Shown: one piece after another, positions 18,538 to 27,285 of the stretch
How the letters are laid out: each line of letters opens with the position of its first letter
Position numbering within the stretch: position 1 is the stretch's first letter
Assembly (NCBI GenBank): GCA_965267335.1
Contig: OZ253953.1
Span: 2,108,001 to 2,172,000, forward strand
Source of the DNA: G965267335 sp965267335
GTDB taxonomy: Bacteria; Bacteroidota; Bacteroidia; Cytophagales; JAAEPT01
Length of the DNA stretch: 64,000 nt
Reading direction: 5' to 3'
Translations under genes and position numbers: made by a program
The notes under the pieces: model-generated
What the model was told of the DNA's origin: nothing
The model's input: only the letters and a program-made list of their open reading frames with translations
The model's database searches: none

Positions 18538-20829
18538 ATGAAAAGAAGACTACTTACTAAAATATTTGCTTTAGGACTAACTTTCGGAGTTATCCACGGG
18601 TGTGTCGCACAAAAGAACAATGGCACCGGCAAATCAAATGATGCGATTGACAAAAAAGTCGAAGCGCTCTTAGCTAAAATGACCCTAGAAGAGAAGGTCG
18701 GTCAAATGACCCAGGTTAACCTGAACGTGTGTCTAAAAGGAGGATATGGAAATGTGGATGGAACCGTAGACCCGGAAGCATTAGCTAAAGCCGTAAATGA
18801 TTATAAGGTTGGTTCAATTCTGAATGCCATTAATCATGCTTATTCTATTGATACATGGCATGATATCCTGAACCAAATACAGGATGCAGCATTGAAAACA
18901 CCAAATAAGATACCTGTGTTGTACGGAATTGATGCTATTCATGGAGTTACATTCACCAAGAATTCGACATTGTTTCCCCATAACATTGGTTTGGCTGCAA
19001 CAAGAAACACAGAATTGGCTAAGCAGTCAGCAAAAATTACTGCACTTGAAACAAGAGCTTCAGGAATAAGATGGAATTTTGATCCGGTTCTAGACATTGG
19101 TAGACAACCTCTATGGCCAAGATTTCCCGAGACATTCGGTGAAGACCCTGTGATTGTAAGAGAAATGGGTACTACAATATGTGGTGCTTACGAAGAAGAT
19201 GGTTTAGATAAAATCACCTCAGTTGCGGGTTGTATGAAGCACTATGTGGGTTACTCCAACCCAAGAACGGGTAAGGATAGAACTCCGGCTTATATTCCGG
19301 ATATAGAGCTTTGGGAATACTACCTACCTCAATTTAAGTCAGCGATCGATGCAGGTGCTTCAACCGTGATGATTAACTCAGGTACTGTTAATGGAATGCC
19401 TGTGCATGCAAATAAGTATCTCTTGACAACAGTACTCAGAGAGCAGTTCGGTTTTGAAGGTTTAGCTGTTTCAGATTGGGAGGATATCATCAGGTTACAT
19501 ACGAAACACAGAATAGCAAAAACACCGAAGGAGGCCGTGAAAATTGCCGTAAACGCGGGTATTGATATGAGTATGGTACCACATGACTTCTCATTTGCCG
19601 ATTATCTGATTGAATTGGTCAAAGAAGGTGAGGTTTCTAAAGAACGTATTGACGAGGCTTGTGGTAGAATACTAAAGCTTAAATTCAGATTGGGGTTAAT
19701 GGATAACGCATACCCTGAGAAGAAGGCGAAAGCAAATTTCGGTAAGCCGGAATACAAGGATGCAGCCTTGGAAGCAGCCAGAGAAAGTATCACACTACTT
19801 AAGAATGAAGAAAATGTACTTCCATTGGCCAAGGATAAAAAATACCTTGTGGCCGGACCCGGTGCTAACAATGTTACTTCTCTCAATGGTTGCTGGTCTT
19901 ATACCTGGCAAGGTGACAATAGGAAGGAATATCCGGAATGGAACAAGACTATTTTAGATGCAATCAAAGCTAAAATAGGGGAGGGCAATGTTGTCGAAAT
20001 GGCATATGAAGGTTTCGAAAGAAGAAAGAATTTCAAAACTGAGGTATTAACAGAACTTGCCACTGATGTAGATGCAATCGTCCTTTGTTTGGGTGAAGAT
20101 GCGTATGCAGAGTCTCCTGGAGTAATTAATGATCTGACTTTGGACGAGAAACAATTGGAGCTTGCAAAAGCGGCATATGCTACAGGAAAACCTGTTATTA
20201 TCGTTCTGACAGAAGGTAGACCAAGAGTTATCAATACAATAGTACCGGGAGCAAAAGGTATTCTACAGGCATATTGGCCAGGAAGTATGGGAGGTCCCGC
20301 TATTGCAGACGTCTTGTTTGGAGATTACAACCCTAATGGCGTATTACCATATACTTATCCAAGATATACTGGTGATTTAGTAAAGTACGATTACAAATAT
20401 TCTGAACTTATTCAGGAATTAGCTCCAGGTCGCATGACAGAAACCGGCTATCAGCCACAATGGGCCTTTGGATTTGGTTTGAGTTATACAACGTTTGAGT
20501 ATGGAGATATCAAATTAAGCTCAAATGAGTTAAAGGGCGATGGAACATTAAAAGTAACGGTGAATGTAAAGAATACCGGTAGCCGTGACGGTAAAGTGGC
20601 TGTAGATTTATACACAAGAGATATGTATGCATCTATCGCACCATCGATGAGAAGACTACGTGCGTTTAAAAAGATATTCCTCAAGGCAGGAGAGTCAAAG
20701 GATGTAGTCTTTGAATTGAAAAAAGCTGACTTGGGATTTGTTAACAATGATCTGAAGTTTGTGACTGAAGAGGGCGAGTTTGAGGTGATGATATCAGACA
20801 AAAAGGCCTCATTTGTATATAAAAACTAG
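18538..20829 (+). CDS. Glycoside hydrolase family 3 beta-glucosidase-like lipoprotein
   Basis: The frame opens at 18481, but the ATG at 18538 directly precedes an export signal (MKRRLLTKIFALGL ... HGC), so it is preferred, giving 763 residues. A Cys ends the signal, suggesting lipidation, although His at -2 is atypical. GH3 signatures: EKVGQMTQVNL, YGIDAIHGVTF, the KHYVGYSNPRTGKDR Lys-His pair, and VSDWEDI carrying the nucleophile Asp (residue 313 from this start). The (alpha/beta) sandwich domain starts near 390 and a fibronectin-III-like C-terminal domain spans about 645-760. The BglX-like layout predicts exo-acting hydrolysis of beta-glucosidic oligosaccharides in the periplasm or at the outer membrane. 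Its position after the barrels and binding modules suggests that those deliver its substrate. Confidence 0.88.
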   Translation: MKRRLLTKIFALGLTFGVIHGCVAQKNNGTGKSNDAIDKKVEALLAKMTLEEKVGQMTQVNLNVCLKGGYGNVDGTVDPEALAKAVNDYKVGSILNAINHAYSIDTWHDILNQIQDAALKTPNKIPVLYGIDAIHGVTFTKNSTLFPHNIGLAATRNTELAKQSAKITALETRASGIRWNFDPVLDIGRQPLWPRFPETFGEDPVIVREMGTTICGAYEEDGLDKITSVAGCMKHYVGYSNPRTGKDRTPAYIPDIELWEYYLPQFKSAIDAGASTVMINSGTVNGMPVHANKYLLTTVLREQFGFEGLAVSDWEDIIRLHTKHRIAKTPKEAVKIAVNAGIDMSMVPHDFSFADYLIELVKEGEVSKERIDEACGRILKLKFRLGLMDNAYPEKKAKANFGKPEYKDAALEAARESITLLKNEENVLPLAKDKKYLVAGPGANNVTSLNGCWSYTWQGDNRKEYPEWNKTILDAIKAKIGEGNVVEMAYEGFERRKNFKTEVLTELATDVDAIVLCLGEDAYAESPGVINDLTLDEKQLELAKAAYATGKPVIIVLTEGRPRVINTIVPGAKGILQAYWPGSMGGPAIADVLFGDYNPNGVLPYTYPRYTGDLVKYDYKYSELIQELAPGRMTETGYQPQWAFGFGLSYTTFEYGDIKLSSNELKGDGTLKVTVNVKNTGSRDGKVAVDLYTRDMYASIAPSMRRLRAFKKIFLKAGESKDVVFELKKADLGFVNNDLKFVTEEGEFEVMISDKKASFVYKN

Positions 20830-20905
20830 AAAAGAGTTTTAAGAAAAAACTATATAATTTATTATATTAGATGTTTAAGTTAAACCTTATCAAAATCAAC
20901 TAATT

Positions 20906-21841
20906 ATGAAAAGAATATTACTATGTCTTTGTGCTACAACTATGTTTGGTGTAGCTAATGCCCAAACAATTGGTGCAAACGGCTATTTTGACGATTTTAA
21001 TGATAATGTAATTGCTGATGATGCCGAAAACGGATGGTATGTGGATCCAGGTGTTTACAGTGTGGCTGAGTCAGGAGGACAATTACAAGTTACAGCTACT
21101 AATGCTGACCAGTATTTCAACGGTTTCGGACTTTATGTGAAGCCTGCGACTGGTCAGGTTGATGCAAGTGGTAACCTTACTTTAACTGTAGATGTTACTA
21201 ACCCTAGCACAACTCAATCTCTGGATATCAGAATTGATGCTAAGTTCGTTGATGCTGCTTTTACCGGACCTAACTGTCCTGTAGCATCTGGTGATACAGT
21301 TAATGCAAACTATGGTATTACTAACGTGCAAACTATTGCACCTAACACTACTGCTACGTTGACTTACACTTATACTGGTGCTCAGTTTGAGTACAACACA
21401 ACTTGTGGTGGTGCGTGGACTCCAACTCAGTACACTATTTCTGACTTTACTGAGTTTGTTGGACTTTACATTGTAATTAACGGTGGTGCTGGTGAAACAT
21501 GGTGTACTGATACAGACGGTTCATGTGATGCATTCTCAGGAACTGTTTCTTTTGACAACTTAACGTTCGGTACAGTTGCAACTGGAATTGACGAGGATAT
21601 CGCTGTTTCATCAAGCATTTCTCCTAACCCTACTTCAGGAAGTGCGGTAGTGACTTACGCTGAGCAGTCAGGTGATGTTACTGTATCTGTATCTGACCTT
21701 CTAGGAAATGAAGTAGCTTCTGCTGCTGGTGGATCAAGCTCTGCTGATATCGATGCCAGCGGATTAGCTTCAGGTCTTTACATTGTAACTGTTGCTGTTG
21801 ACGGAACTCCTGTTTCAGCTAGCAGACTTGTAGTAGAATAA
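20906..21841 (+). CDS. T9SS-secreted protein with CBM-like domain
   Basis: The 311-residue protein has a signal peptide (about 1-19, ending GVANAQ). A single beta-sandwich module lies at about 25-225 (FDDFND, WYVDPGVY, LDIRIDAKF, FDNLTFG). The C-terminal type A T9SS sorting domain (about 238-311) contains ISPNPTSGSA, VSVSDLLGNEV and GLYIVTVAVDG. The domain directs export across the outer membrane and usually surface attachment. The module layout, ending in a FDNLxF strand, parallels the other binding-like modules in this locus. It is preceded by 76 bp after the GH3 gene and followed by a strong terminator, so it may share the GH3 transcript. Confidence 0.75.
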   Translation: MKRILLCLCATTMFGVANAQTIGANGYFDDFNDNVIADDAENGWYVDPGVYSVAESGGQLQVTATNADQYFNGFGLYVKPATGQVDASGNLTLTVDVTNPSTTQSLDIRIDAKFVDAAFTGPNCPVASGDTVNANYGITNVQTIAPNTTATLTYTYTGAQFEYNTTCGGAWTPTQYTISDFTEFVGLYIVINGGAGETWCTDTDGSCDAFSGTVSFDNLTFGTVATGIDEDIAVSSSISPNPTSGSAVVTYAEQSGDVTVSVSDLLGNEVASAAGGSSSADIDASGLASGLYIVTVAVDGTPVSASRLVVE

Positions 21842-21875
21842 TAATACTTAAGATCATATCCCTTCAAAGGGAAAA

Positions 21876-21905
21876 AACCCCTGAGCTATGCTCTGGGGTT
21901 TTTTT
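21876..21905 (+). terminator. Rho-independent terminator after the T9SS CBM-like gene
   Basis: AACCCC ... GGGGTT stem with an inner GAGC/GCTC stem (one T-T mismatch) and a TAT loop, followed by seven T, 35 bp after the stop. Confidence 0.88.
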
Positions 21906-22230
21906 GTGTCCTTTTTTCTTTAAGAGTCCCTCAGTTACCATTTTATGTCTTTTCCCTGAGTTTTTAGCGTTACACTTGGTTGGAGAGTCATATCATAACT
22001 TTTAATTATTAGGTATAAAGTGCAAGCCCCATTTAGACTATCTGATGCTTTCTGCTTTTTTAAATGAGCTTAGTACAGATAGTACGCAGGAAACCTTAAA
22101 CAAATAGCGCAAATAATTTAATTGCTACTTATAAGTATACCGAAATCGCCTGAATCAGCTTATGATGGCTTTTTATTGTACATTTTGCTGTTGAAGTGTA
22201 AATATTTGGGTGAGAATTGCGTATAAAGTG
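21906..22230. other. Intergenic region upstream of the orphan lipoprotein
   Basis: No coding sequence is seen. AATATTTG at 22201-22208 is a 7/8 match to the -7 element TAnnTTTG and may be the promoter, placing the operator-like palindrome at 22231-22249 just past the start of transcription. Confidence 0.4.
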
Positions 22231-22249
22231 TAATGTGATAATCACATTA
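22231..22249. promoter_or_regulatory. Perfect 19-bp operator-like palindrome
   Basis: TAATGTGAT - A - ATCACATTA is a perfect 9-bp inverted repeat about one central base, 117 bp upstream of the lipoprotein gene. It contains TGTGA ... TCACA half-sites like CRP/FNR-family operators, but the spacing is 3 rather than the usual 6 (CRP) or 4-5. Confidence 0.5.
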
Positions 22250-22365
22250 ATCTATAGTTAGGGTTGAACATCTATAAAGAGTTTATAATTTAAATCCACT
22301 AGCTAACTATCAGCTGCTAACAACATTAGATAGAATAGAGAATTTAAACTTTAAAAATTACAACC

Positions 22366-22998
22366 ATGAAATTAATGAGACTACTTCCTATAGCAATACT
22401 TTCAATAGCATTGACTTGGGGTTGCAAGAAAAGCGGAGATCCTACTCCGACAGAAGATGATGATAACACAAGTACTAACGACTCCGTCAATTGTATCGCT
22501 GGAGTAGACAATGATTTTGAATCCCTACCAGCGTCCGTTCAACCTATCTTCTTTCCTTCTGGCTTTTGGGCCGGAGCATGGAACGATGCAGATGCTGCTT
22601 CAACAGGTAGTGTGACTTTTGATGTTGCTGATTCTTGTTACGCGAATAGCTACATTAAATTCAAATACGAAGTAGGAGCTAATGGATACTTCGGTGGTAG
22701 CATGCTTAACAACAATGATTGGAATGCAAAGATTGCATCGCCTAGTGGGATTACCGAAATGAAGTTTAGTGCCAAGGCCACCACCGGTTTTAAGTTCCGT
22801 TGGACTTGTTTTCCTGATGGGGTCAACGTTCAGGATAGTTTAACCGGAGACGGTGATTGGCATGATTATACAACGACATTTACTGCGAATCCGGAGGACT
22901 CAGTTACAATACCAATGAATTTCGAAGGATGGAATGAGGCAGGAGCTTCAGTTGGAGATTCACTTTTCTTAGAAATTAGAAATTTACGCGTAGAGTAG
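22366..22998 (+). CDS. Lipoprotein with predicted carbohydrate-binding domain
   Basis: The 210-residue protein has a lipobox-type signal (SIALTWGC, Cys at about 20) followed by an acidic linker, typical of Bacteroidota surface lipoproteins. The remainder is a single jelly-roll-like domain with IKFKYEVGANGYFGG, MKFSAKATTGFKFRW, DWHDYTTTF and a final LFLEIRNLRVE strand. This is the same overall design as the modules at 16-18 kb. It has its own long upstream region with a palindrome and its own terminator, so it may be independently regulated. Glycan binding is inferred. Confidence 0.62.
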   Translation: MKLMRLLPIAILSIALTWGCKKSGDPTPTEDDDNTSTNDSVNCIAGVDNDFESLPASVQPIFFPSGFWAGAWNDADAASTGSVTFDVADSCYANSYIKFKYEVGANGYFGGSMLNNNDWNAKIASPSGITEMKFSAKATTGFKFRWTCFPDGVNVQDSLTGDGDWHDYTTTFTANPEDSVTIPMNFEGWNEAGASVGDSLFLEIRNLRVE

Positions 22999-23019
22999 TT
23001 CTACATCCAAATTGATTTG

Positions 23020-23054
23020 AAGCCCCTTGGATTTGATCTTTGGGGCTTTTTTTT
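23020..23054 (+). terminator. Rho-independent terminator after the orphan lipoprotein
   Basis: AAGCCCC / GGGGCTT stem with a 15-base loop, followed by eight T, 22 bp after the stop. Confidence 0.82.
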
Positions 23055-23085
23055 GTACTTAGGTTGAGTAACAATATTATACTCA

Positions 23086-24447
23086 ATGTTGAAGTCCATA
23101 AATCCATATACCAACGAATTAATTAATCAATATAAGCCACTGGAAGAAGTTGAGCTAATAAGCAAAATTAATGAGGCTAATGCGGCCTTTCTGGAGTGGC
23201 GTGATGTTTCTATATCAGAACGAGCTAGATTGATGAGTAACTGTTCAAGGGTATTACTCGAGAATGTAGAACGGTATGCCAATGTCATTACAAGCGAAAT
23301 GGGTAAAATCCCATCCGAATCCGAAGCAGAGATTGAGAAGTGTGCCTGGGTGTGTCGATACTATGCGCAGAATGCAAGTAGGTTTCTTCAAAGTGAGAAT
23401 ATAACAACAGATGCTTCGGAAAGTTATGTTCGGTATGATCCCTTGGGTACAATACTAGCCGTTATGCCCTGGAACTTTCCCTTTTGGCAAGTGTTTAGGT
23501 TTGCCGCTCCGACTTTGATGGCTGGTAATACTGGCTTGCTGAAACATGCTTCTAATGTGACTGGTTGTGCCCTGGAAATAGAGAGTGTCTTTCGTGAAGC
23601 CGGATTTCCGAGTGGAGTATTTACTACATTGGCTATTAGCTCTGATATGGTAGAGGAGGTAATAAAGCACCCTACCGTACAGGGAGTTTCTCTCACAGGC
23701 AGCGAGAAGGCAGGAGCTGCGGTAGCATCTAATGCTGGCAGGGAGATTAAGAGGTCTCTGTTGGAACTAGGGGGAAGTGACCCCTTTATAGTGTTAAAGG
23801 ATGCAGATATAAACGATGCAGTGGAAGTGGCGGTTTCTTCAAGGATGCTCAATTGTGGTCAAAGTTGTATCGCTGCAAAACGATTTATCATTGTTGAAGA
23901 CGTTTATGAAAAGTTTATTCAAAAATTTGTCAGGAAAATAGAAACACTGAACTTCTATGACCCCGAAAGCGGGAAAGGCAAAATTGCTCCCATGGCACGA
24001 GAGGATTTACGAACCGAGGTTTTGGATATTATCGAAGATGCAGTGAATAAGGGGGCAAAAGTTTTGACGGATGATAGGGTTCCGGACAAAGTGGGAGTGT
24101 GGATGACTCCTACGGTGATTAGTGAGGTTACGCATGAAATGAGAGCCTATCGCGAAGAAATTTTTGGTCCGGTTGCTATTGTCTACAAAGTTCAGAATGA
24201 ATCAGAAGCTGTTCAATTGGCCAATGATTCCGAGTTCGGGTTAGGGGCCAGTATTTTCACAAAAGATTTGGTGAAAGCACGTGAACTGGCCAGAAGAATA
24301 AATACCGGAGCAGTGTTTGTCAATGGAATGGTCAAATCGGATCCCCGCTTACCTTTTGGGGGAGTAAAAAGGTCCGGCTATGGTAGAGAACTTGGCAGAG
24401 CAGGGATAATGGAATTTGTAAATCAAAAAACCGTCTGGATCAATTAA
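23086..24447 (+). CDS. NAD(P)-dependent aldehyde dehydrogenase, succinate-semialdehyde dehydrogenase-like
   Basis: The protein is 453 residues, the usual size for GabD/Sad-type enzymes. It has the MPWNFPFWQ segment, LTGSEKAG, catalytic Glu227 in LLELGGSD, catalytic Cys261 in NCGQSC and the C-terminal LPFGGVKRSGYGREL. It oxidises an aldehyde to the acid through a thiohemiacetal on Cys261. The N-terminus (INPYTNELI) and SEMGKIPSESEAEIEKCAW favour the YneI/Sad-type semialdehyde group, but the physiological substrate is not fixed by context. Its stop overlaps that of the convergent ydcF-like gene by 3 bp, and no shared terminator is visible. Confidence 0.88.
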   Translation: MLKSINPYTNELINQYKPLEEVELISKINEANAAFLEWRDVSISERARLMSNCSRVLLENVERYANVITSEMGKIPSESEAEIEKCAWVCRYYAQNASRFLQSENITTDASESYVRYDPLGTILAVMPWNFPFWQVFRFAAPTLMAGNTGLLKHASNVTGCALEIESVFREAGFPSGVFTTLAISSDMVEEVIKHPTVQGVSLTGSEKAGAAVASNAGREIKRSLLELGGSDPFIVLKDADINDAVEVAVSSRMLNCGQSCIAAKRFIIVEDVYEKFIQKFVRKIETLNFYDPESGKGKIAPMAREDLRTEVLDIIEDAVNKGAKVLTDDRVPDKVGVWMTPTVISEVTHEMRAYREEIFGPVAIVYKVQNESEAVQLANDSEFGLGASIFTKDLVKARELARRINTGAVFVNGMVKSDPRLPFGGVKRSGYGRELGRAGIMEFVNQKTVWIN

Positions 24448-25214
24448 ATTTTTCCTGTCAGATCATAAGCGATATAACCAATCCATTCCTTCAATATGAC
24501 TCCCCACTTAAGGAATGCACCAACTTTTGGGATCAACCATTCGTCCGGGGTCCATTTACGTTCGGTGCTATAAAAATCGACACTGTATGGTGTGACTTTA
24601 AAGTTTTGTTTTTCAAAGCAAGCCAGGGATCTTCTCATATGAAAGGCAGAGGTCACGAGAAGGAACTTACCATTGGGGTATTTTTTTCTTAAGGTATCAC
24701 TTGAAAAAAGTGCATTTTCATAAGTGTTCCGACTTTCTGATTCGATCATAATATCCTTATCAGGGACCCCGCAATCGATCAGGACCTGCTTAAGCAAAGG
24801 GGCCTCCTTTCTGATAACTCCGGTTAACCTTCCGTTTCCTCCCGTAACCAATATCTTGTCTACCTTACCCAGTTTGTAAAGCTGTACGGTATGTGTAACT
24901 CTGTCTGCTCCTTTGTTAAAAAAAACCCTGTCATAAGGTTCCTTACCTGAATTTGTAACCCCGGTTAAAATAATGGCAACATCATAGTGTTCATTTTTGA
25001 TGGATTTGAGTTCTGTTGGTTGAACTTCCCATAAGAGCATGATTTCGTTGGCAATGAAATTGTTACCGAAGAATAATAATAGGATGAGTACCGTAAGTCT
25101 TAGTCTTTTTCTTCTTTTTGCTGACCTTGCAAAAAAAGAATAGATCAGCAAGCCAATAACCCAAGTAAATGGTTGTATCAGGAAGAATAATATTTTTGAT
25201 AGTACTACAAACAA
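24444..25214 (-). CDS. YdcF/SanA/ElyC family inner-membrane protein
   Basis: The 256-residue protein has two N-terminal transmembrane segments (about 5-25 and 33-55). The DUF218 domain follows (about 75-235): DVAIILTGV, KVDKILVTGGNG, ESESRNTYENALFS and FLLVTSAFHMRRS. The family includes SanA and ElyC, which affect envelope integrity and lipid-linked precursor use; their biochemical activity is debated. It diverges from ddl, a peptidoglycan-precursor gene, with 60 bp between starts, so the pair may share an envelope theme. Confidence 0.85.
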   Translation of the reverse strand: MFVVLSKILFFLIQPFTWVIGLLIYSFFARSAKRRKRLRLTVLILLLFFGNNFIANEIMLLWEVQPTELKSIKNEHYDVAIILTGVTNSGKEPYDRVFFNKGADRVTHTVQLYKLGKVDKILVTGGNGRLTGVIRKEAPLLKQVLIDCGVPDKDIMIESESRNTYENALFSSDTLRKKYPNGKFLLVTSAFHMRRSLACFEKQNFKVTPYSVDFYSTERKWTPDEWLIPKVGAFLKWGVILKEWIGYIAYDLTGKI

Positions 25215-25274
25215 CTTTAATGCTCCTTTTTTAACTTAGCAAAGTTGATAAAATCATTAACTCAATCAAACTGA

Positions 25275-26246
25275 ATGAAATTTAATATAGCCGTAATTGG
25301 TGGAGGTGATTCCGCTGAAATAGAGATTTCTTTATTGAGTCAGCAAACAGTAATTGATAATCTTGATGTATCGAAGTACAATGTATACAAGGTGATGCTG
25401 GTAGACAAGAAATGGACAGTGGAAATTGGGCAGGACAAATTACCTGTAGACCTCAATGATTTTTCATTCACGTACAAGGGGAGGTATACTAAATTCGATT
25501 TTGCTTTTATTGTCATCCATGGTACACCGGGAGAGGATGGAATCATACAGGGGTATTTTGATCTTAAGGGAATACCTTATAATACTCCCGGACATATGAC
25601 ATCTACTATGACATTCAATAAATGGGCTTGCAATCACGTATTAAGGTCTATTGGGTTTAATTGTGCGAAGTCAGTATTGGTTAGGAAGGGCGTCTCCTTG
25701 GATGCTGAAGGGATAGTGAAAACATTGGGCTTACCGCTTTTCGTGAAACCCAATGATGGCGGGTCGAGCTTTGGTGTGACGAAGGTAAAGGAGGCCGAAC
25801 AGATAATGACAGCAATTGATACTGCATTTGAGCATGGTTCGGAGGTTATTATCGAAGAGTGTCTGAGTGGTACTGAGGTAACGTGCGGTGTCATTACGAG
25901 AGATGGAGTTGTTACAGCCTTGCCCGTAACAGAGATTGTTTCAGAGACGGAGTTTTTTGATTATGAAGCTAAGTACAAAGGCCTTTCAAAGGAGATAACA
26001 CCTGCCAGGCTTGAAGCATCTGTTTATAAAAAGGTACAGTATCTAACCGAAGAAGTTTATAAAAGTCTCGGGTTAAAGGGAATGACTCGAGTAGATTTTA
26101 TCATAGTCAATGATGTTCCGTATGTAATGGAAATAAATACAGTTCCTGGGCTATCTCCGGAAAGCATCATCCCACAACAGGCTAGAGAGATTGGTATGAG
26201 TCTTACTGAATTATTCAGTTTGGTAATCGATCAAAGTTTAAATTAG
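25275..26246 (+). CDS. ddl: D-alanine--D-alanine ligase
   Basis: The 323-residue protein has an ATP-grasp fold. The N-terminal domain has IAVIGGGDSAE and HGTPGEDGIIQGYFDLKGIPY. The central part has PLFVKPNDGGSSFGV (ATP-binding Lys), VIIEECLSGTEV and RVDFIIV. The C-terminus has VMEINTVPGLSPESIIP with the metal-binding Glu and Asn. It makes the D-Ala-D-Ala dipeptide for peptidoglycan in the cytosol. The length is within the usual range. It ends with a 9-bp convergent overlap with pfkB. Confidence 0.94.
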   Translation: MKFNIAVIGGGDSAEIEISLLSQQTVIDNLDVSKYNVYKVMLVDKKWTVEIGQDKLPVDLNDFSFTYKGRYTKFDFAFIVIHGTPGEDGIIQGYFDLKGIPYNTPGHMTSTMTFNKWACNHVLRSIGFNCAKSVLVRKGVSLDAEGIVKTLGLPLFVKPNDGGSSFGVTKVKEAEQIMTAIDTAFEHGSEVIIEECLSGTEVTCGVITRDGVVTALPVTEIVSETEFFDYEAKYKGLSKEITPARLEASVYKKVQYLTEEVYKSLGLKGMTRVDFIIVNDVPYVMEINTVPGLSPESIIPQQAREIGMSLTELFSLVIDQSLN

Positions 26247-27182
26247 TGGATGCTTATCTAGTATCCATCGCATAATATGCTCAACATCTTCCTTTTTACA
26301 AAGTTGTGATCCATGGTTCATTGTAGCGGCTGTACCGCAAGCGACACCATATCTGATGGCATATCGGATGTCCTTGTTGTCGGCAAGACAAAAGGCCATT
26401 CCTGCTACCATGCTGTCCCCAGCTCCAACGGTGCTCAGTCTTCTCACTGAAGGGGGGATGATTTGTTCTACGATATCTTCTGTTACGAGAAGGGCCCCTT
26501 GAGGGCCAAGAGAAATCACAAGTGTTTCTACGTGTCCTTGTGCTATTATTTGTTTTGCCATTTCTTCAAGATCCTGGGCAGTGTCGATTTCCTTACCAGT
26601 TATGGATGCAAGTTCGTTATGGTTTGGTTTAGTCATAAAGATATGACCATGGGTTAATGCGTGCTTTAGCGGCTCTCCTGAGGTGTCCAGTATGCATTTG
26701 GCGTTTTTGGCATGAGCAATTTTTGATAGATCAGCGATAAGTTGTCCGTCTGTACCTTGAGGTAAGCTACCGCTAATGACTAGAATGTTAAAATCTTCGG
26801 CAGTTTCTACGAGCTTTTTTATGTCTTCACATTCGGTGGGTGATAGTTGTGGACCGGGCATAATGAAGCGGTATTGTTTTTGGGTTTCATGCTCGAAAAT
26901 GTTCAAGTTCTCCCGGGTCCAGTCATTCGTTTTGATTGATTGATGTTTTATATTCTGCTTGGTGAGTAGTTCTTCTAATACGATGCCGGTTGGACCTCCA
27001 GCAGGAAATATCGCCAAGGAATCCCCACCAAGATGCTCTATGGCACGTGATACGTTTATGCCACCTCCACCGGGTTCGAAAACCGGTTGCTCACAACGTA
27101 ATTTTGAATCTTGTATAACCCTTTTGGTTGACGAATTTTTATCAACGGCAGGGTTAAGCGTTATAGTTAATATCTTACTCAT
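26238..27182 (-). CDS. pfkB: 6-phosphofructokinase II (PfkB family)
   Basis: The 314-residue protein is close to E. coli PfkB along its whole length in recognisable motifs: LRCEQPVFEPGGGGINVSRAI, AIFPAGGPTG, DWTRENLNIF, YRFIMPGPQLS, LVISGSLPQG, KPNHNELA and the catalytic STVGAGDSMVAG. It phosphorylates fructose 6-phosphate (or a related sugar phosphate) in glycolysis. Relatives acting on tagatose-6-P or fructose-1-P exist, but the EPGGGGINV and DWTRENL motifs favour PfkB proper. A terminator-like hairpin lies in its 5' leader 42 bp before the start, raising the possibility of attenuation. Confidence 0.9.
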   Translation of the reverse strand: MSKILTITLNPAVDKNSSTKRVIQDSKLRCEQPVFEPGGGGINVSRAIEHLGGDSLAIFPAGGPTGIVLEELLTKQNIKHQSIKTNDWTRENLNIFEHETQKQYRFIMPGPQLSPTECEDIKKLVETAEDFNILVISGSLPQGTDGQLIADLSKIAHAKNAKCILDTSGEPLKHALTHGHIFMTKPNHNELASITGKEIDTAQDLEEMAKQIIAQGHVETLVISLGPQGALLVTEDIVEQIIPPSVRRLSTVGAGDSMVAGMAFCLADNKDIRYAIRYGVACGTAATMNHGSQLCKKEDVEHIMRWILDKHPLI

Positions 27183-27223
27183 GGTTAAAAAATTTGAAGA
27201 AATATAAGGGATGAAAGTATTAT

Positions 27224-27285
27224 AAAAAAGCGAGCCCGACCAAAGTGGGGGCCGGGCTCATACTTAACGGGCTATCGTTAAAGTA
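27224..27285 (-). promoter_or_regulatory. Terminator-like hairpin and alternative stem in the pfkB leader
   Basis: On the minus strand GAGCCCG (27259-27253) pairs with CGGGCTC (27238-27232), followed after GC by six T. Just upstream, a second hairpin pairs 27285-27276 with 27269-27261 (one bulge) and carries another AGCCCG able to compete for the same CGGGCT. No minus-strand gene lies upstream for it to terminate. This is either a mutually exclusive attenuator for pfkB or the orphan terminator of a lost gene. Confidence 0.45.
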
